A stretch of DNA of 64,000 nt, taken from Trichobilharzia regenti (Eukaryota > Platyhelminthes > Trematoda > Strigeidida > Schistosomatidae). Under the pieces are notes generated by a model. The model did not search any database. It worked only from the letters and a program-made list of their open reading frames with translations, and was not told where the DNA came from. The DNA is taken from contig OX235262.1 in assembly GCA_944472135.2 (NCBI GenBank), forward strand, positions 53,912,440-53,976,439. Direction: 5' to 3'. Below are positions 29,878 to 40,146 of the stretch, piece after piece (the stretch's first letter is position 1; every line of letters begins with the position of its first letter). A program made the translations under genes and the position numbers.

Positions 29878-30114
29878 TTTTTAATTCCCTTACGTTCCTA
29901 GTGGAACATATGTGGTTTCTAGCTAGAGTCTTGAAGTTTCTGTAGCAGTGGTGTTTATTTTTACGGTGTTTAGTTGCTAGGCTCATGCACAGCCTTCCGT
30001 CTTTACCAGTCTTACTGTTGGCTTAACGAGGTAAAGGAGTGCACTGACTGGGATCAAACCCCGAACCACCTGCGTGATTGGCAAGTATGCTACCGCTATG
30101 CTACAGACGCACAC
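29878..30114 (-). mobile_element. SINE type 1 with target duplication
   Basis: Minus-strand copy. The tail side shows TTTTTAATTCCCTTACGTTCC, and the body has GGTTTCTAGCTAGAGTCTTG and GGTTAGTTGCTAGGCTCATG-like blocks. The head has GGGATCAAACCCCG and a GCGTCTGTAGCATAGCGGTA start. Flanked by AAGTGGCAGTA (29867-29877) and AAGTAGCAGTA (30115-30125), one mismatch. Confidence 0.8.
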
Positions 30115-30125
30115 AAGTAGCAGTA

Positions 30126-30879
30126 TGCTACCAGTTATGACACTAGACATAGCTGCTAACAGTATCTTCATTTGGTCACGATCATACAGACTTCCACCTA
30201 GTTTTCATATCAATAATTGGTATATAACATCACCAAAGCCATCTGCTTACTTAATTCAAACAATAATGAGTTGTATAGATGAGATATTTCACCAGTTTTC
30301 CATTAGGTTATTTAATTTGAACGCTTGGTTAGAAGCTTTAATTAAATAGATGAATCAGCCGCGATTTACACAAGATAATATGAATTCCACTCGTTTCAGG
30401 CTGGCAGTGACCAAAGTTTTCGCTTTATTCTCAGTGATCATTGAATTTGTCAGTATGATTTTAACAAACCAGAGCTAACTCACCAAATCCAGTCAGTGTA
30501 CTTTTACTTATTCACTTTTGTTAGCCTTTTCGGTAATACTGAGTGAATAAGAGATTGAATGAATTAGGTTTACAAAATCAAAATATATATATTCAGTGAT
30601 TCGGTGAACTATGCAGTAATCAGTCACTTACAAAATGAAGTTCAAAGTCGATGTAGTTGTGCTTTTCCAGTTGGATGGTTTACTTGCAAAGTTTTAACTG
30701 AAGTCTGCTCTCAAGATGTCTATAAAGACAATCGAAGCGTGACAAATAAATCATTCAGCTAACAGAACACAACCACATCAATATCATTCACCTGGACTAC
30801 AAATCCTCCCCATGAAATTTTAAAGCATAAAACATTCTTCATAATTTCCCATATCGATGAATCTAATCTAACTTTTTAT
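30126..30879. other. No gene recognised; one unassigned frame
   Basis: A frame running from the SINE junction to 30349 gives LPVMTLDIAANSIFIWSRSY and a further 50 residues with mixed composition. It has no motif or clear splice site, so coding is unproven. The rest is AT-rich. Confidence 0.3.
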
Positions 30880-31165
30880 TAGCTATTTCGAAAGCTGAGG
30901 TATTGATATACCTTTTGTCTAATCGCAGCCGTCCGTTTGATGTTCGATAACGACAAAACATCCTATGGGCGAATGACGAGTTCACCTTAATTGAAAACAA
31001 TGAACCAGAAAATGCATTAAAATTCAATAATAATGTTTTTGATAACATGGAATTCACAAGTGACACAGTGACTAATAATAATCTCCCTTTCTTTAGTGTT
31101 TTAATTGCCATGACAACCTCAGTGAAACTGAAAGCTCGAGCATATGGAAAGTCAATTCAAACATA
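30880..31165 (+). pseudogene. Penelope-like element RT fragment
   Basis: The + strand frame after a stop at 30945 reads ILWANDEFTLIENNEPENAL, then FNNNVFDNMEFTSDTVTNNN and LPFFSVLIAM. This is the segment downstream of the active site in PLE reverse transcriptases (FT-D-E-NN-LPFLDVL pattern). The active site itself is lost. It lies 270 bp upstream of the palindrome at 31434, which supports linking the palindromes with PLEs. Confidence 0.6.
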
Positions 31166-31433
31166 TTAGTAAAAATCCACCTACAGAAAATCGACTGTAT
31201 ACAAACACTTATCTAAGTACATTTTGTAAGGTATCCTGTTTACCGAGAAGTGAGAAAGATTAATTAATGTTTGACTTTCAAAGAGGGAAGACTACTCACT
31301 TAGCTTCCTTAAAAGATATCTGTTAACTTCATCAAGGAACATGATCACCTCTCTTTGATAACAGAGACATTGTTTTACAATCAATGAAAACGTCTTGGAA
31401 GTTGCAACTAAGTTGAGAAAGTATTTAACACAA

Positions 31434-31640
31434 CTATGGATAAGATTTTATTTTCATAAATCACACAGTGTTATACAGTAATATTAACTGATGACGTTTC
31501 GAGCACATACTACTACTCACAATCATATCAAGTCACTTAAGTGATATGATTATGAGCAATAGTATGTGGTCGAAACGTTATCAGTTATTATTACTGTATA
31601 ACACTATGTGATTTATCAAAATGAAGCCTTATCCATAATG
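31434..31640. repeat. Giant palindrome, copy 2
   Basis: Arms of about 97 nt (31434-31530 and 31542-31640) with more mismatches than copy 1 and an 11-nt centre. The shared text (ACTGATGACGTTTCGAGCAC, ATGATTATGAGCAA, CGAAACG, and the right flank TACTCTACCACAGTGCCCAA) shows that it belongs to the same family as 24749-24959. In the hammerhead-like part GTC has become GTT and stem II has one mismatch. Confidence 0.75.
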
Positions 31641-32027
31641 CAGTTATACTCTACCACAGTGCCCAAGTTTTTTACTTATATCAAATTATTTAACAATTTC
31701 CGCACCTCAAAAATGTACAGAATTTCGTAACATTATGTCATCTAGGCTAACAGATTTCAAGACGAAAAACATATATAGAGGAATCTATAAAACAAAGTAT
31801 AGCTTGCTTTGAAAAACATCATATTACAGCCGACTGGTCATCAATTTTCTGTTTGCCTACATAATTGTCAACTGGAACCCAAGTATCATGATGTAAATTT
31901 CCTTAATTCACCTCACATTGACACCTGTAGACGTTATTTGGATTTGGGGAATGTAAAGGATTTCAACGGAGGAAGCAGGAGAAAACGGTAGACAATATGT
32001 GGTGTTTTGGTATCCTAATAGGCAGGT
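31641..32027. other. No gene recognised
   Basis: AT-rich. The first 40 bases are the right flank of the palindrome family. A 60-codon frame (31809-31991) has no recognised motif. Confidence 0.35.
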
Positions 32028-32212
32028 GCGTCGGTGGCACAGTGGTTAGGACTCTCGCCGACCATGCACATGGTCCTTGGTTCGATCCTCTGCTGACGCA
32101 CACCTGATATCTATGGTCGGTCTGCAAAATTTGGGCTACCGATATCACATGCTGAAAATTCCATACCTGTACCGAAAAATACTGTGTGGCATCAAGCTGT
32201 AATAAAAAAAAT
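32028..32212 (+). mobile_element. SINE type 2
   Basis: Full-length plus-strand copy. Head GCGTCGGTGGCACAGTGGTT, B-box-like GGTTCGATCCTC, body ACACCTGATATCTATGGTCG and GGGCTACCGATATCAC, closing with an A-rich tail at about 32203-32212. The best reference copy for this SINE. Confidence 0.8.
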
Positions 32213-32224
32213 CTGAAAAAGTGA

Positions 32225-32488
32225 GACTGACCATCATCGCTGTGAAAGCAATACGGTAATCTCCTACACCCAACATAAGGGCTAAAATCTGGATATTTAA
32301 TACGAATGTCAAATCAATGCTTTTATATGCTTCAGAAACTTGACTCACGCGTCACCGAAAGTACTTCCAACATCCCTATGTAGAACTTTATCAGCCATCT
32401 GCCGCCTTTGCTGAATCGATGCTGAAGATCAAATAGCTAGGAATAAAGGATAAACAATCTCTAGCAACAAATCAGTAATAATAATAAT
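32225..32488 (+). pseudogene. Decayed RTE-a fragment with (AAT)n tail
   Basis: The region holds the KIWIFNTNVKSMLLYASET-like block near 32285 and a LRASLN-like region, with internal deletions, and ends in (AATA)n at 32474-32488. The tail directly abuts the next repeat. Confidence 0.5.
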
Positions 32489-33459
32489 AATGTATATTCT
32501 CATATAAACATATAAATTTACATGAAAATGCATGCCATTTTTACAGTCACGATCAAGTATGATATAATATCAAATCGTAGATAGTCTACAAGTTAATAAT
32601 GTTTCAACAGTTAAATATTTGATACATATATATAAATACACTCATTGTCTGAACAAGGCCGTATAGTTATTGAATTGTACAATTGTCCTCCAGGTTGAGC
32701 GGGAAAATCGACTTCGTTTCGTTTTCATCCCGTGGTTGTAGGCATACGATAACCAACCAATATTGAGGTAAGTACAACGTTTACAGGGGATTGAAAGCTG
32801 TTTTAGAAAAGCAAAAGTGCTAAGGTGAATCAATAAAGTGTAATGAAACAGGTAAGTGCAAGTATCACTAATAAATGCATTAATAAAGGAAACTCCTTAG
32901 GCTGACAACGTTCATTCGCAATGTATAATGCTTTCTGTACAGTTTGCATTATCATGATGTCCACTTTTGGTTTTAATACATTTTTCCTTATGCCGGTTTT
33001 TTTATATTTTTATGCCTTTTTGTACATTTGGTGCGCAACCGTACCCTCCAGAGAATAGGAATAGAATAAGTCGAATCAAATTCATAAAGAGCTATAAAAT
33101 GTTAGGTTTAATGGAATATAATGAGGGTCAAGTAAAGACGTTATTAGAAAATGAATGAGATAAGACATTGTGAAGTGGTATTTAAAGATCAGACAATGGA
33201 CAGCAAGTTAGTTTATAAGATGCCCCATAAATCTGTGCAGATCCCGCGTGGTCGCATCTCAACAATAGGCTGAGCGAATGGTATATATTTAAAGGTAGAA
33301 GCATGATCTGTTTAGGCGTTCATTATTATCTTTTTCAAGATAAAGATCTAAGCCCTCATAAAAATCAGAAATATCTCGAGCCTTCAAATTGAGTATTGCT
33401 GTTCCTGCAGAATGGGGCGATTCACCTTAGTGACCACCACCATATCTACTGATCAGCTA
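32489..33459 (-). repeat. Dispersed repeat R, copy 1 (unknown class)
   Basis: 971 bp matching 49700-50575 almost throughout. Copy 2 lacks about 90 bp (here about 32691-32781). On the minus strand it starts TAGCTGATCAGTAGATATGG and ends in TA-rich ATATACATTATTATT, like a retroelement tail. A minus frame (32642-32833) in the deleted part has no recognised motif. Class unknown. Confidence 0.75.
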
Positions 33460-36345
33460 ACGCCACCCTCCCTCCTTTTTTGATGTTATGCTCTGAGACT
33501 ATGATTATTATGGCTACCGCAAATATATTGCTTGGTACCAGACATGTTCGTACCTCATATTCCATCTCCCTAGCTTTCTTAATGAGTGCTTCCAATAGGT
33601 CTCCGCGTACATCTTTATGAACATTATATATGTATGCATGCGTCCTAATGAACAGATTACTTTACAAGAAGTTAAAACCTTAAAGAATAAAAAGAATAGG
33701 TTTTGTGAATAGTGAAGCAAGATTCAGCAGAACAATATAGTTAGGGATCAATGTAGGTAGTATGAACTGAAGGTAAGGTCGGTTGGCAGGACTTAGTGTA
33801 CTAAATTATCATGACAGTCTTATATATAGTCAACATTTGACATTGCAAAGTAACCTGTCTACATATATTATAAAAAGATATTAACAGAACCAACAAAATT
33901 TCAGCATTTGGTTAACAATACTACAGAAGGGTAGTTAGTACTACAGGTAGTCGTAAAGTAAATCAATCTATGTATAATAAGAGCATAGTCAGTGTCATAA
34001 TTCGTATTATCAAAGAATACATTAGGCTCAATAACTGAGTGTTATAAGGGAAATAAGAGCGGTAAACCAAGAGAACATTTGCCGCATAAGTATTTTAATC
34101 ATTTTAGGTATTTTAATGACAATCTAATTTCAAGTATTGAACCTACATAATTACTAAGTATTATTATGTTAGTCTGGGAACTAGTGTACTTTCTGTAGTT
34201 AAATATTGAAATGCCATTGTCTCTCCACTCTACCAGCAGTTGAGATCTTTGAGGCGGGCTAGGGTGGACATGTTTATATGTTTTTCTAGGCTCCTTTTGA
34301 AACTGTCAGGCCTTTCACAGGATCTTATCTCAGAGGGTAGTTGGTTCCAAAGTTTGCAATATTTAATGGTGAAGAAGTTAGCTCTAGTGGTGAGTTTATG
34401 GGTGTTAACCTTGAGAAGGTAGTTATGGTTGCGTAGTCCATACGATTTAGGATTAGCCCAGGTTATGGACGAGTTACTGTTACAGTGCTTTCTTATAACT
34501 TTGAATAAGAGAAATAAATTGCACTTCACTCTCCTTAACCATAAGGGCTCTAAGTCCAGTCGAATACATCTGTCAAGGTATTCTATTTGCTGACCATAGC
34601 CTAATATGCGTTTCGTGAGGAATCTTTGGACACTTTCAACTTTTTTTCTGTCTGCTGATTTAAAGCTACTGTATAAGTGGGCACAGTATTCAAGTTTGGG
34701 GCGAATGCATATCTTATATATGGCTAATCTGGCTTCTGGAGTGTAAAAGTTGCGTAGCACAAAGCCGGTTAGACGTTTACAATCAGATACCACCTTATTT
34801 GCATGTTCAGTAAAGGTAAGATCTGAGTATGTTATCCCGAGATCTGTGACTGTGTTCGTGTTTGAGACAAGGTCACCGTACATGTATAGACACATGCTAG
34901 GTTTCCAACGTCCGAAGTATGTTATCCCAGATTTAGCTGGATTGAACGTTAACTGCCACTTTTCACTCCAATTACATAGACTATTTAGGTCTTCTTGGAT
35001 TTTACTAACAATATTCATATCATTATAGTCAAAATCATAGACAACTTTGAGGTCATCTGCAAAGAGGTATGGCTTGCCATACTTGATCATAGAGACAATA
35101 TCATTTATGAATACAATGAATAGGGTAGGGCCAAGAACACTACCTTGTATCACGCCGCTGGTTATCGGTTTGGATGTTGATAAGTGATGGTTGACTTTAA
35201 CTAACTGTTCTCTTCCTGTAAGAAAGGAAGTTATCCACTCAAGAAGCCTTCCACTTATTCCATGAGATAGGAGTTTCAATTTGAGCCTGTTATGTGGGAC
35301 CTTATCAAAAGCTTTCCTAACATCTAGAAATAATGTTGCTGCCAAACGACCTTTGTCTACACATTCAGTAATGTGGTCGAAATAATCTAACTGGCACGTA
35401 ATGCACGATCTTCTATTTAGGAAACCGTATTGGAAAGGGGATATTAAGTCATTCGAGAGCAAATACTGAACAATTTGCTTCTTTACAATCTTTTCCATCA
35501 CACGTGAAACTACGGAAGTAATGTTGATGGGGCGGTAATTATCTATGTCCGCTGTATGTCCGGTTTTGTGAATGTGTACAACGTAGGATTTCTTCCAGCT
35601 ACTTGGATATGTTCCACTCCTTATCGAAGTTGAAAATATCTTGAGAAGAAGTAGATTCATGTCTTTTCCACCATTTTTAAGGAGGACGGCAGACATTCCA
35701 TCTGGGCCGGGAGTATTAGTAAGCTTAAGAGTTGTGATAGCTTTATCGATTTCTTGGGCGTTTAAGACTACATCGCTTAGACACTTCTCTGTTTTACGAG
35801 GGAAATCTATATCCTGGTCATTTTCTAGAGTGTACAGTTTGGCAAAGTGCGTGCTAAACGCCTCACATATATCCTCAGCACTTTCGTGAGTAATGCCGCC
35901 AAGGTGTATTATTTTTGGATATGTTGATTTGGAGTTAGTTAACCTACTTTTGAAGAGTTTGGCTATTTCTCCAGTGTTATGTGGCGACTGAATTGCCCGC
36001 GTTTCTTTATTCCTAAGACTTAGATTTTTTAACTCATGGATTCTAATGAGGATTGTTTTGATAGCGATTAACGACGATAAGTCGTCATGTCTGTAGTAAC
36101 TTAATGAATGCTTCCGCAAACTTCTTCTTAATGATTTTGGAATAAAATCACCTTGAGGGATTTTGAATTTAATCAGTTTCACAGGCGCTATGACATCATT
36201 AACTGACTGTATATTGTCATAGAAAATTTCAAGGACTTCCTCTAAGGAGTTATTGGTGAAGTAGGAATCCCAATTAGAGTATCTAATCAAGTCCTGATAC
36301 AAGTCCCAATTAGTGACAAACATGCAGAAGGAAAGTGATATGGAT
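33460..36345 (-). mobile_element. CR1-like element C, 5'-truncated
   Basis: Contains one long open ORF (34230-36323) and a 3' region of about 770 bp. The 5' end is cut just before the junction between endonuclease and RT parts, where the RTE-a fragment at 36346 begins. The limits of the 3' region are approximate because no tail repeat is obvious. Confidence 0.7.
34230..36323 (-). CDS. CR1-like element C reverse transcriptase, uninterrupted
   Basis: Open frame of 697 aa, homologous along its length to ORF2 of element B (42710-45537). Motifs in order: TPGPDGMSAVLLK (about 210), YRPINITSVVSRVMEKIV (about 265), FLNRRSCITCQLDYF, ATLFLDVRKAFDKVPHNRL (about 335, first catalytic Asp), SGVIQGSVLGPTLF (about 395), KPYLFADDLKVVYD (about 420, active-site FADD) and the C-terminal LEPLWLRRVKCNL and WNQLPS blocks. 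The endonuclease is missing through 5' truncation, so this copy cannot insert on its own, although the polymerase looks intact. With no stops in 2.1 kb it is a recent insertion. Confidence 0.9.
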   Translation of the reverse strand: MFVTNWDLYQDLIRYSNWDSYFTNNSLEEVLEIFYDNIQSVNDVIAPVKLIKFKIPQGDFIPKSLRRSLRKHSLSYYRHDDLSSLIAIKTILIRIHELKNLSLRNKETRAIQSPHNTGEIAKLFKSRLTNSKSTYPKIIHLGGITHESAEDICEAFSTHFAKLYTLENDQDIDFPRKTEKCLSDVVLNAQEIDKAITTLKLTNTPGPDGMSAVLLKNGGKDMNLLLLKIFSTSIRSGTYPSSWKKSYVVHIHKTGHTADIDNYRPINITSVVSRVMEKIVKKQIVQYLLSNDLISPFQYGFLNRRSCITCQLDYFDHITECVDKGRLAATLFLDVRKAFDKVPHNRLKLKLLSHGISGRLLEWITSFLTGREQLVKVNHHLSTSKPITSGVIQGSVLGPTLFIVFINDIVSMIKYGKPYLFADDLKVVYDFDYNDMNIVSKIQEDLNSLCNWSEKWQLTFNPAKSGITYFGRWKPSMCLYMYGDLVSNTNTVTDLGITYSDLTFTEHANKVVSDCKRLTGFVLRNFYTPEARLAIYKICIRPKLEYCAHLYSSFKSADRKKVESVQRFLTKRILGYGQQIEYLDRCIRLDLEPLWLRRVKCNLFLLFKVIRKHCNSNSSITWANPKSYGLRNHNYLLKVNTHKLTTRANFFTIKYCKLWNQLPSEIRSCERPDSFKRSLEKHINMSTLARLKDLNCW

Positions 36346-36600
36346 TCGACACACGCTTAGAAGACCACTGATGGACATCACACGCCAGATGGTAACTCAA
36401 GATGAACTTGTATTATTGGGAGCAACGAGTGTGGCCTATGTTCTAGGGTAAAATGAATGAGATCATGTGAGAAGATGCAAGCTTGTGGGCAGTCGTTAAG
36501 TCAACTAAAAAAGAGTGTATAGAACAGGGTGAAATGCGGATGCACTGTCGGGGCTATATTCTCCGCTAGGAACCCAAGAGTGTTATAATAATGGACGTCC
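36346..36600 (+). pseudogene. RTE-a 3' end
   Basis: Shares CACACGCCAGATGGTAAC, TGGGCAGTCGTTAAGTCAAC and GGGTGAAATGCGGATGCACT with 8540-8690, and ends GTTATAATAATGG. Only the last part of the coding tail and the 3' region remain. Confidence 0.5.
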
Positions 36601-36805
36601 GAGTAAGTAAATTATTAACAGACTCTTGGTGAGAAAATGTTGGGAACCGATGAAGACACATAGCAATCTAATGTGTTTCCAATGAACACTGCAGTTGATG
36701 CCGAGTTGTTTGGTGAGTATTTATTTATATATCCCTTTAATACTATCTTTAACTAGATACATCCTTGAACAGTCGTAAGCATTAAAGTCACCTTTAATTA
36801 TTTAG

Positions 36806-36932
36806 GGCAGTTTTAAGAGCAACCTGCCCAAGGAGTCAGCCAGTTGTGTAATCAAAGCACGAGGCAAGGAGGATAGATTGCCAGACAACAAACATGAGTT
36901 TGATTTCAAACTGAATCTGGTAGGAAGACAAG
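36806..36932 (+). CDS. Exon of unidentified host gene (gene 2)
   Basis: After the acceptor AATTATTTAG (ends 36805) the frame reads GSFKSNLPKESASCVIKARG, then KEDRLPDNKHEFDFKLNLVG. It is rich in charged residues and unlike any element protein here. Two donors are possible: after 36919 (CTG|GTAGGA, phase 0) or after 36932 (AAG|GTCGAA, one base over). Only the second lets exon 37531-37603 continue in an open frame that also fits 37824. Family not recognised. Confidence 0.5.
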
Positions 36933-37109
36933 GTCGAAATTTACCAAGTAGTATATATATATATTTCTTCCTGTTTATGCAGGAACATACCAGTTGTACA
37001 GGCACGGATAAGTTATTATATCAATTACACATAATTTGATGTATGATGAGTTTACAGTTTGGTTGTTCTTTCTGACATGAGAGTCAGTCGGAACAGTCTG
37101 CTATAAAGT

Positions 37110-37235
37110 CTGTTTGTGTAGCACATAAAGAGATATAGAAATATTGTCTTCGCATTAACAAAAAACCCAGACATCACTTGAATGTAATACAGGTATCTGG
37201 GAAAAATAAAGCTTGAAGTCAATTCTCTTATATAA
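37110..37235 (-). repeat. CR1 3' region fragment with conserved hairpin
   Basis: The minus strand matches the 132-bp unit repeated at 46104-46367 in element B: CTTCAAGCTTTATTTTT, a hairpin, then GGGTTTTTTGTTAATGCGAAG. The stem here is CCCAGA/TCTGGG (37166-37171 with 37196-37201), where element B has CCCAAGTA/TACTTGGG. It lies in an intron of gene 2. Confidence 0.7.
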
Positions 37236-37530
37236 CTTTGTTGTGAACAGCACCCTTGGCTTGAGGTTTATTGATGTATTATATTGAGATCAGAGATGTA
37301 TTCATTCAATTTTTCAGCAGTCTTATCGTAGTTTTATAACAGGAAAGAAATTTGATCGTGGATGTGGAAACTAGATAAGGTCATATTAAGTTGTTTCACT
37401 GCATCAAATGGTGCCGAGGTCGATTCCAGAATTCTCCATTTGCTCCATTTGTATCTGCATGGCGGACTGTATTCGTAAGTTCAGTAAAATGTTGAAAACT
37501 GTTTGAAAACCAGTTGCTTCTTCATTTCAG

Positions 37531-37603
37531 ATCATGAATACTCATTTACAGCATGTTCGCCAGCGTCTTCAAATGGTAGAATTGGATCTTTCATGGAATT
37601 TGA
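37531..37603 (+). CDS. Probable exon of gene 2
   Basis: Good acceptor TTCTTCATTTCAG (ends 37530). Taking one base from the previous exon, the frame reads HEYSFTACSPASSNGRIGSF then MEFE to a weak donor TTTGA|GTGATT after 37603. An alternative frame (MNTHLQHVRQRLQMVELDLS) is also open and would need a different splice plan. The chosen frame joins both neighbours in phase. The exon limits are a proposal. Confidence 0.35.
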
Positions 37604-37823
37604 GTGATTATGAGATAGACGGTTTGGAATTGATCCTCATTTCAGTTTAGGTGCAGGGTTGTTCGACCTCGGCCAGAAGATAAATAGGAGCAGCAGAATA
37701 CCAGAAAGAGAAAGTATGTGAACATGAAAAGGACATTTAATATTTCATGCATATATAAATGTTTATGTCAATTGTATATTATACTTTAGTAAATAGTTTT
37801 CATTAATGTAGTAGTTTCCACAG

Positions 37824-37893
37824 GAGTTCTCCGTGCCGAATTTATTCCTTCAAGGGCCTACAGAGATTAATTCTTCAATTAAATACCACTGAC
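37824..37893 (+). CDS. Probable exon of gene 2
   Basis: Acceptor GTTTCCACAG (ends 37823). With two bases carried from the previous exon the frame reads SSPCRIYSFKGLQRLILQLN then TTD, ending phase 0 before GTGGAA. The frame stays open as far as 37956, and a second phase-0 donor (CAT|GTTTTT after 37941) is possible. Both donors are weak. Confidence 0.35.
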
Positions 37894-38110
37894 GTGGAAG
37901 AAATTCCATTCTTCATTACTACACTTAATGAAAAGAATCATGTTTTTTTATTTTAAAAACAGGAGCATTCGTAATGTTTTACTTTATGTAAATGCAGTTA
38001 CATGCAGTTGCACTAAGAACTCAACGCAACTCGATACACAATAGTATATATACAAATAAACTAAAAAATAATGACCTCCTTACCTTCTGAACAACTTGCC
38101 CTCATTCCAG

Positions 38111-38263
38111 GATTATAATTTTTCACCTATGAGCCTGAGTTATGTTTACGAAATCGCAATATTACATCAGTCAAATCTTCCCCCAAAACCAAGGCCACTT
38201 GAAACCAATAGCAACATAGCAACAAGCGTCATTGAGGGGATAAGCAATAAAGTCGCTCAACAA
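38111..38263 (+). CDS. Exon of gene 2
   Basis: Strong acceptor (TTGCCCTCATTCCAG, ends 38110) and textbook donor (CAA|GTATGT after 38263) enclose exactly 51 codons, phase 0 at both ends. The frame reads DYNFSPMSLSYVYEIAILHQ, then a Pro-rich SNLPPKPRPLE segment and IATSVIEGISNKVAQQ. No transposon similarity and no recognised domain. Confidence 0.6.
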
Positions 38264-38480
38264 GTATGTAGTATTACTAACTGGCTCCTTAGGATTTTCA
38301 TTGAATATTCACCACAGTCAACAAAAACAGTCTTTGGACTATCGTGTCGTGTGTGATGTATTTTTTCCACTAACGTCTTACAAGTCATAAGTGCCCTTAA
38401 GTTGAGGTGTTTTTAGTCAGAAACCATTCACCATCTGATTAAAGTGAGTTTGAATCAGCTTTCTTATCCCAGTTATTCAG

Positions 38481-38582
38481 AAGCATATGTTATTGAGAGC
38501 ACTACGTACCGACAAATGTGATGGATTGGAGTTCCAGAAACTTGCTTTTGATTATATGTTTTTCAATGACTACGGACTATGA
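38481..38582 (+). CDS. Terminal exon of gene 2
   Basis: Acceptor TATCCCAGTTATTCAG (ends 38480). The phase-0 frame reads KHMLLRALRTDKCDGLEFQK, LAFDYMFFNDYGL, then TGA at 38580-38582. The phase agrees with the exon at 38111-38263, 217 bp upstream. The protein ends in an aromatic-rich tail. No AATAAA is seen before the RTE fragment at 38725, so the 3' end may use a variant signal. Confidence 0.6.
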   Translation, partial: KHMLLRALRTDKCDGLEFQKLAFDYMFFNDYGL

Positions 38583-38724
38583 GACTTCCCATTGATATAT
38601 CATCCACACGAGACTTATTTATGGTAAGCTGTCAATCCATTTATGTAGGACTTTACTTTGAGTGAGCATTTTCTCTCTTGATATTTGTCTTTCAGACAAC
38701 TTTCTTGACATTAGTACTAACGTT

Positions 38725-39600
38725 AGTACTATTATGATTTCCTCTTGTATTCCGAGTAGAACACGAAGCTTCAGCTGCACATCTCCACCACACTTGATTC
38801 TCTCCTCTCTTATTCAGTTGGCTCCACGATTGCCCCTGTTCCAAAGATCCATTATGTGTCACTCTCGGGTTTCTATTCGTGTTCCCTCTAAGGACTTCGT
38901 ATTTCAAATCCCTCATTAGTAACCCCTGCATATATTCAATTCATATTCATTCCCCTCTGCGCCTTTATCGAGCGAAATGCTCCTAGTTGTTTCATTACAT
39001 TGTCTGAGTCCTCTGGTGATTATTCCTACCTACCGGCTATTTGATCTCCACTGTCTAGCGAAGGCAGCTGTTAGTGAAGGTTTGCAGTCTGTCAAGAACG
39101 CTTTTGGTGATGTGTTAGCCAAATGTTTGAACCAAATTTCAGCAATGACTTGAAATTGATGCTTAAAATTTGGATTGCATTCTTTGTGTTGACTGCTACA
39201 GACCTCCACAGTTATTTTAGAGTAATGAACACCAGTACTGCCTTTCTTATATTCAACTTGACATCTTCATCCACGCCGCCTGTAATTGAAACATTGCTGT
39301 CTAGATAAATAAAAGAGGTGACTTTCTTCAAATATACTCGGTTGATTGTACTTGGCGCTTGTTGATTAGGTATCTTCATGACGTCTATCATCTTTCCTCT
39401 CAAAGTCTATGTTTCTTCTGCTAGTTTGCTGGGATTTTTCAGTAGATCTTTGACTTTGTGTGGCAATAGGCATAAATCGCCCGCAAAGTCAAGAAATCCT
39501 AAAGTCTTCTTGAATGTTCGGCGTACACTTTTCTTCTTGCTTCACACGATTTTTGCATCATCTACCCCATCATAATCAGGAAAGTTATTTCTGTACTTGC
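38725..39600 (-). pseudogene. RTE-a fragment
   Basis: The minus frame 39212-39403 reads KMIDVMKIPNQQAPSTINRV and SFIYLDSNVSITGGVDEDV, the KMIDVMK/YLGS-V-GG-DED region of RTE-a. Farther 3', 38740-38940 matches the element's 3' region (GAAGCTTCAGCTGCACATCTCC). A perfect 20-bp palindrome stands at 38712-38731, where the tail would be. Several frame breaks. Confidence 0.65.
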
Positions 39601-40059
39601 TACAAACAAATTTAAAACAAAGTCTCATGACTAAGTAGGTAAATTTTGGAGTCATGGATCATCTCATTTGACTAATATTCTATGCCTATTGGATGTGATT
39701 GTGGAGGTTGGTAATTTCCCTAAATTATAAACTACAGCATTCATCACTGAACATGAGATGTTGACCCTGTAGTACCCCTATATCAACTGTAAACATGCTT
39801 TTTAATCTAATTTGTATACTTGTATTATATGTTTACACAAACTGATTTTATATGTACTTCGCAAATATTTGTCAATTTGCTGTTGAATATTACCTTGACA
39901 CAATTTCGAAATTTGACTACTGCAATAATACACGATCGTACTCTTCGCAAGTGCCTTTTGGTTTTACGTTTTGGGCGTCGAGTAGCCACAACGTCTGCGC
40001 ACATTAATAAAAGTGAAGAAGTACTAGAATATACATGTACGCAAGTTTAGTCAAATAAC
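39601..40059. other. No gene recognised
   Basis: AT-rich. A 76-codon frame (39820-40050) runs to the edge of the Merlin-associated repeat and has no motif. Confidence 0.35.
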
Positions 40060-40146
40060 GCACGCAACAACCCTCACTGTTTAAGTCGATTTGTTTAGCT
40101 GAAGGCTTAGTATCAAACATCCACGCCATTCGGCACGCCATCGTGT
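40060..40146 (+). mobile_element. Left part of the interrupted Merlin-associated repeat
   Basis: Matches the left half of 28557-28770 (TTGTTTAGCTGAAGGCTTAG ... CATCGTGTTAC). Its continuation resumes at 47793, after the insertion of element A. Confidence 0.5.

Noticed and set aside
30074..30349. 91-codon frame as a host exon
   Set aside because: Its first part is the SINE head, and the remainder lacks a splice acceptor or known motif. Kept only as an unassigned frame.
36690..36712. Possible small first exon MNTAVDAELFG with a good donor GTGAGT
   Set aside because: Its end phase cannot be joined in frame to the exon at 36806 or to any other exon found, so it was not annotated.
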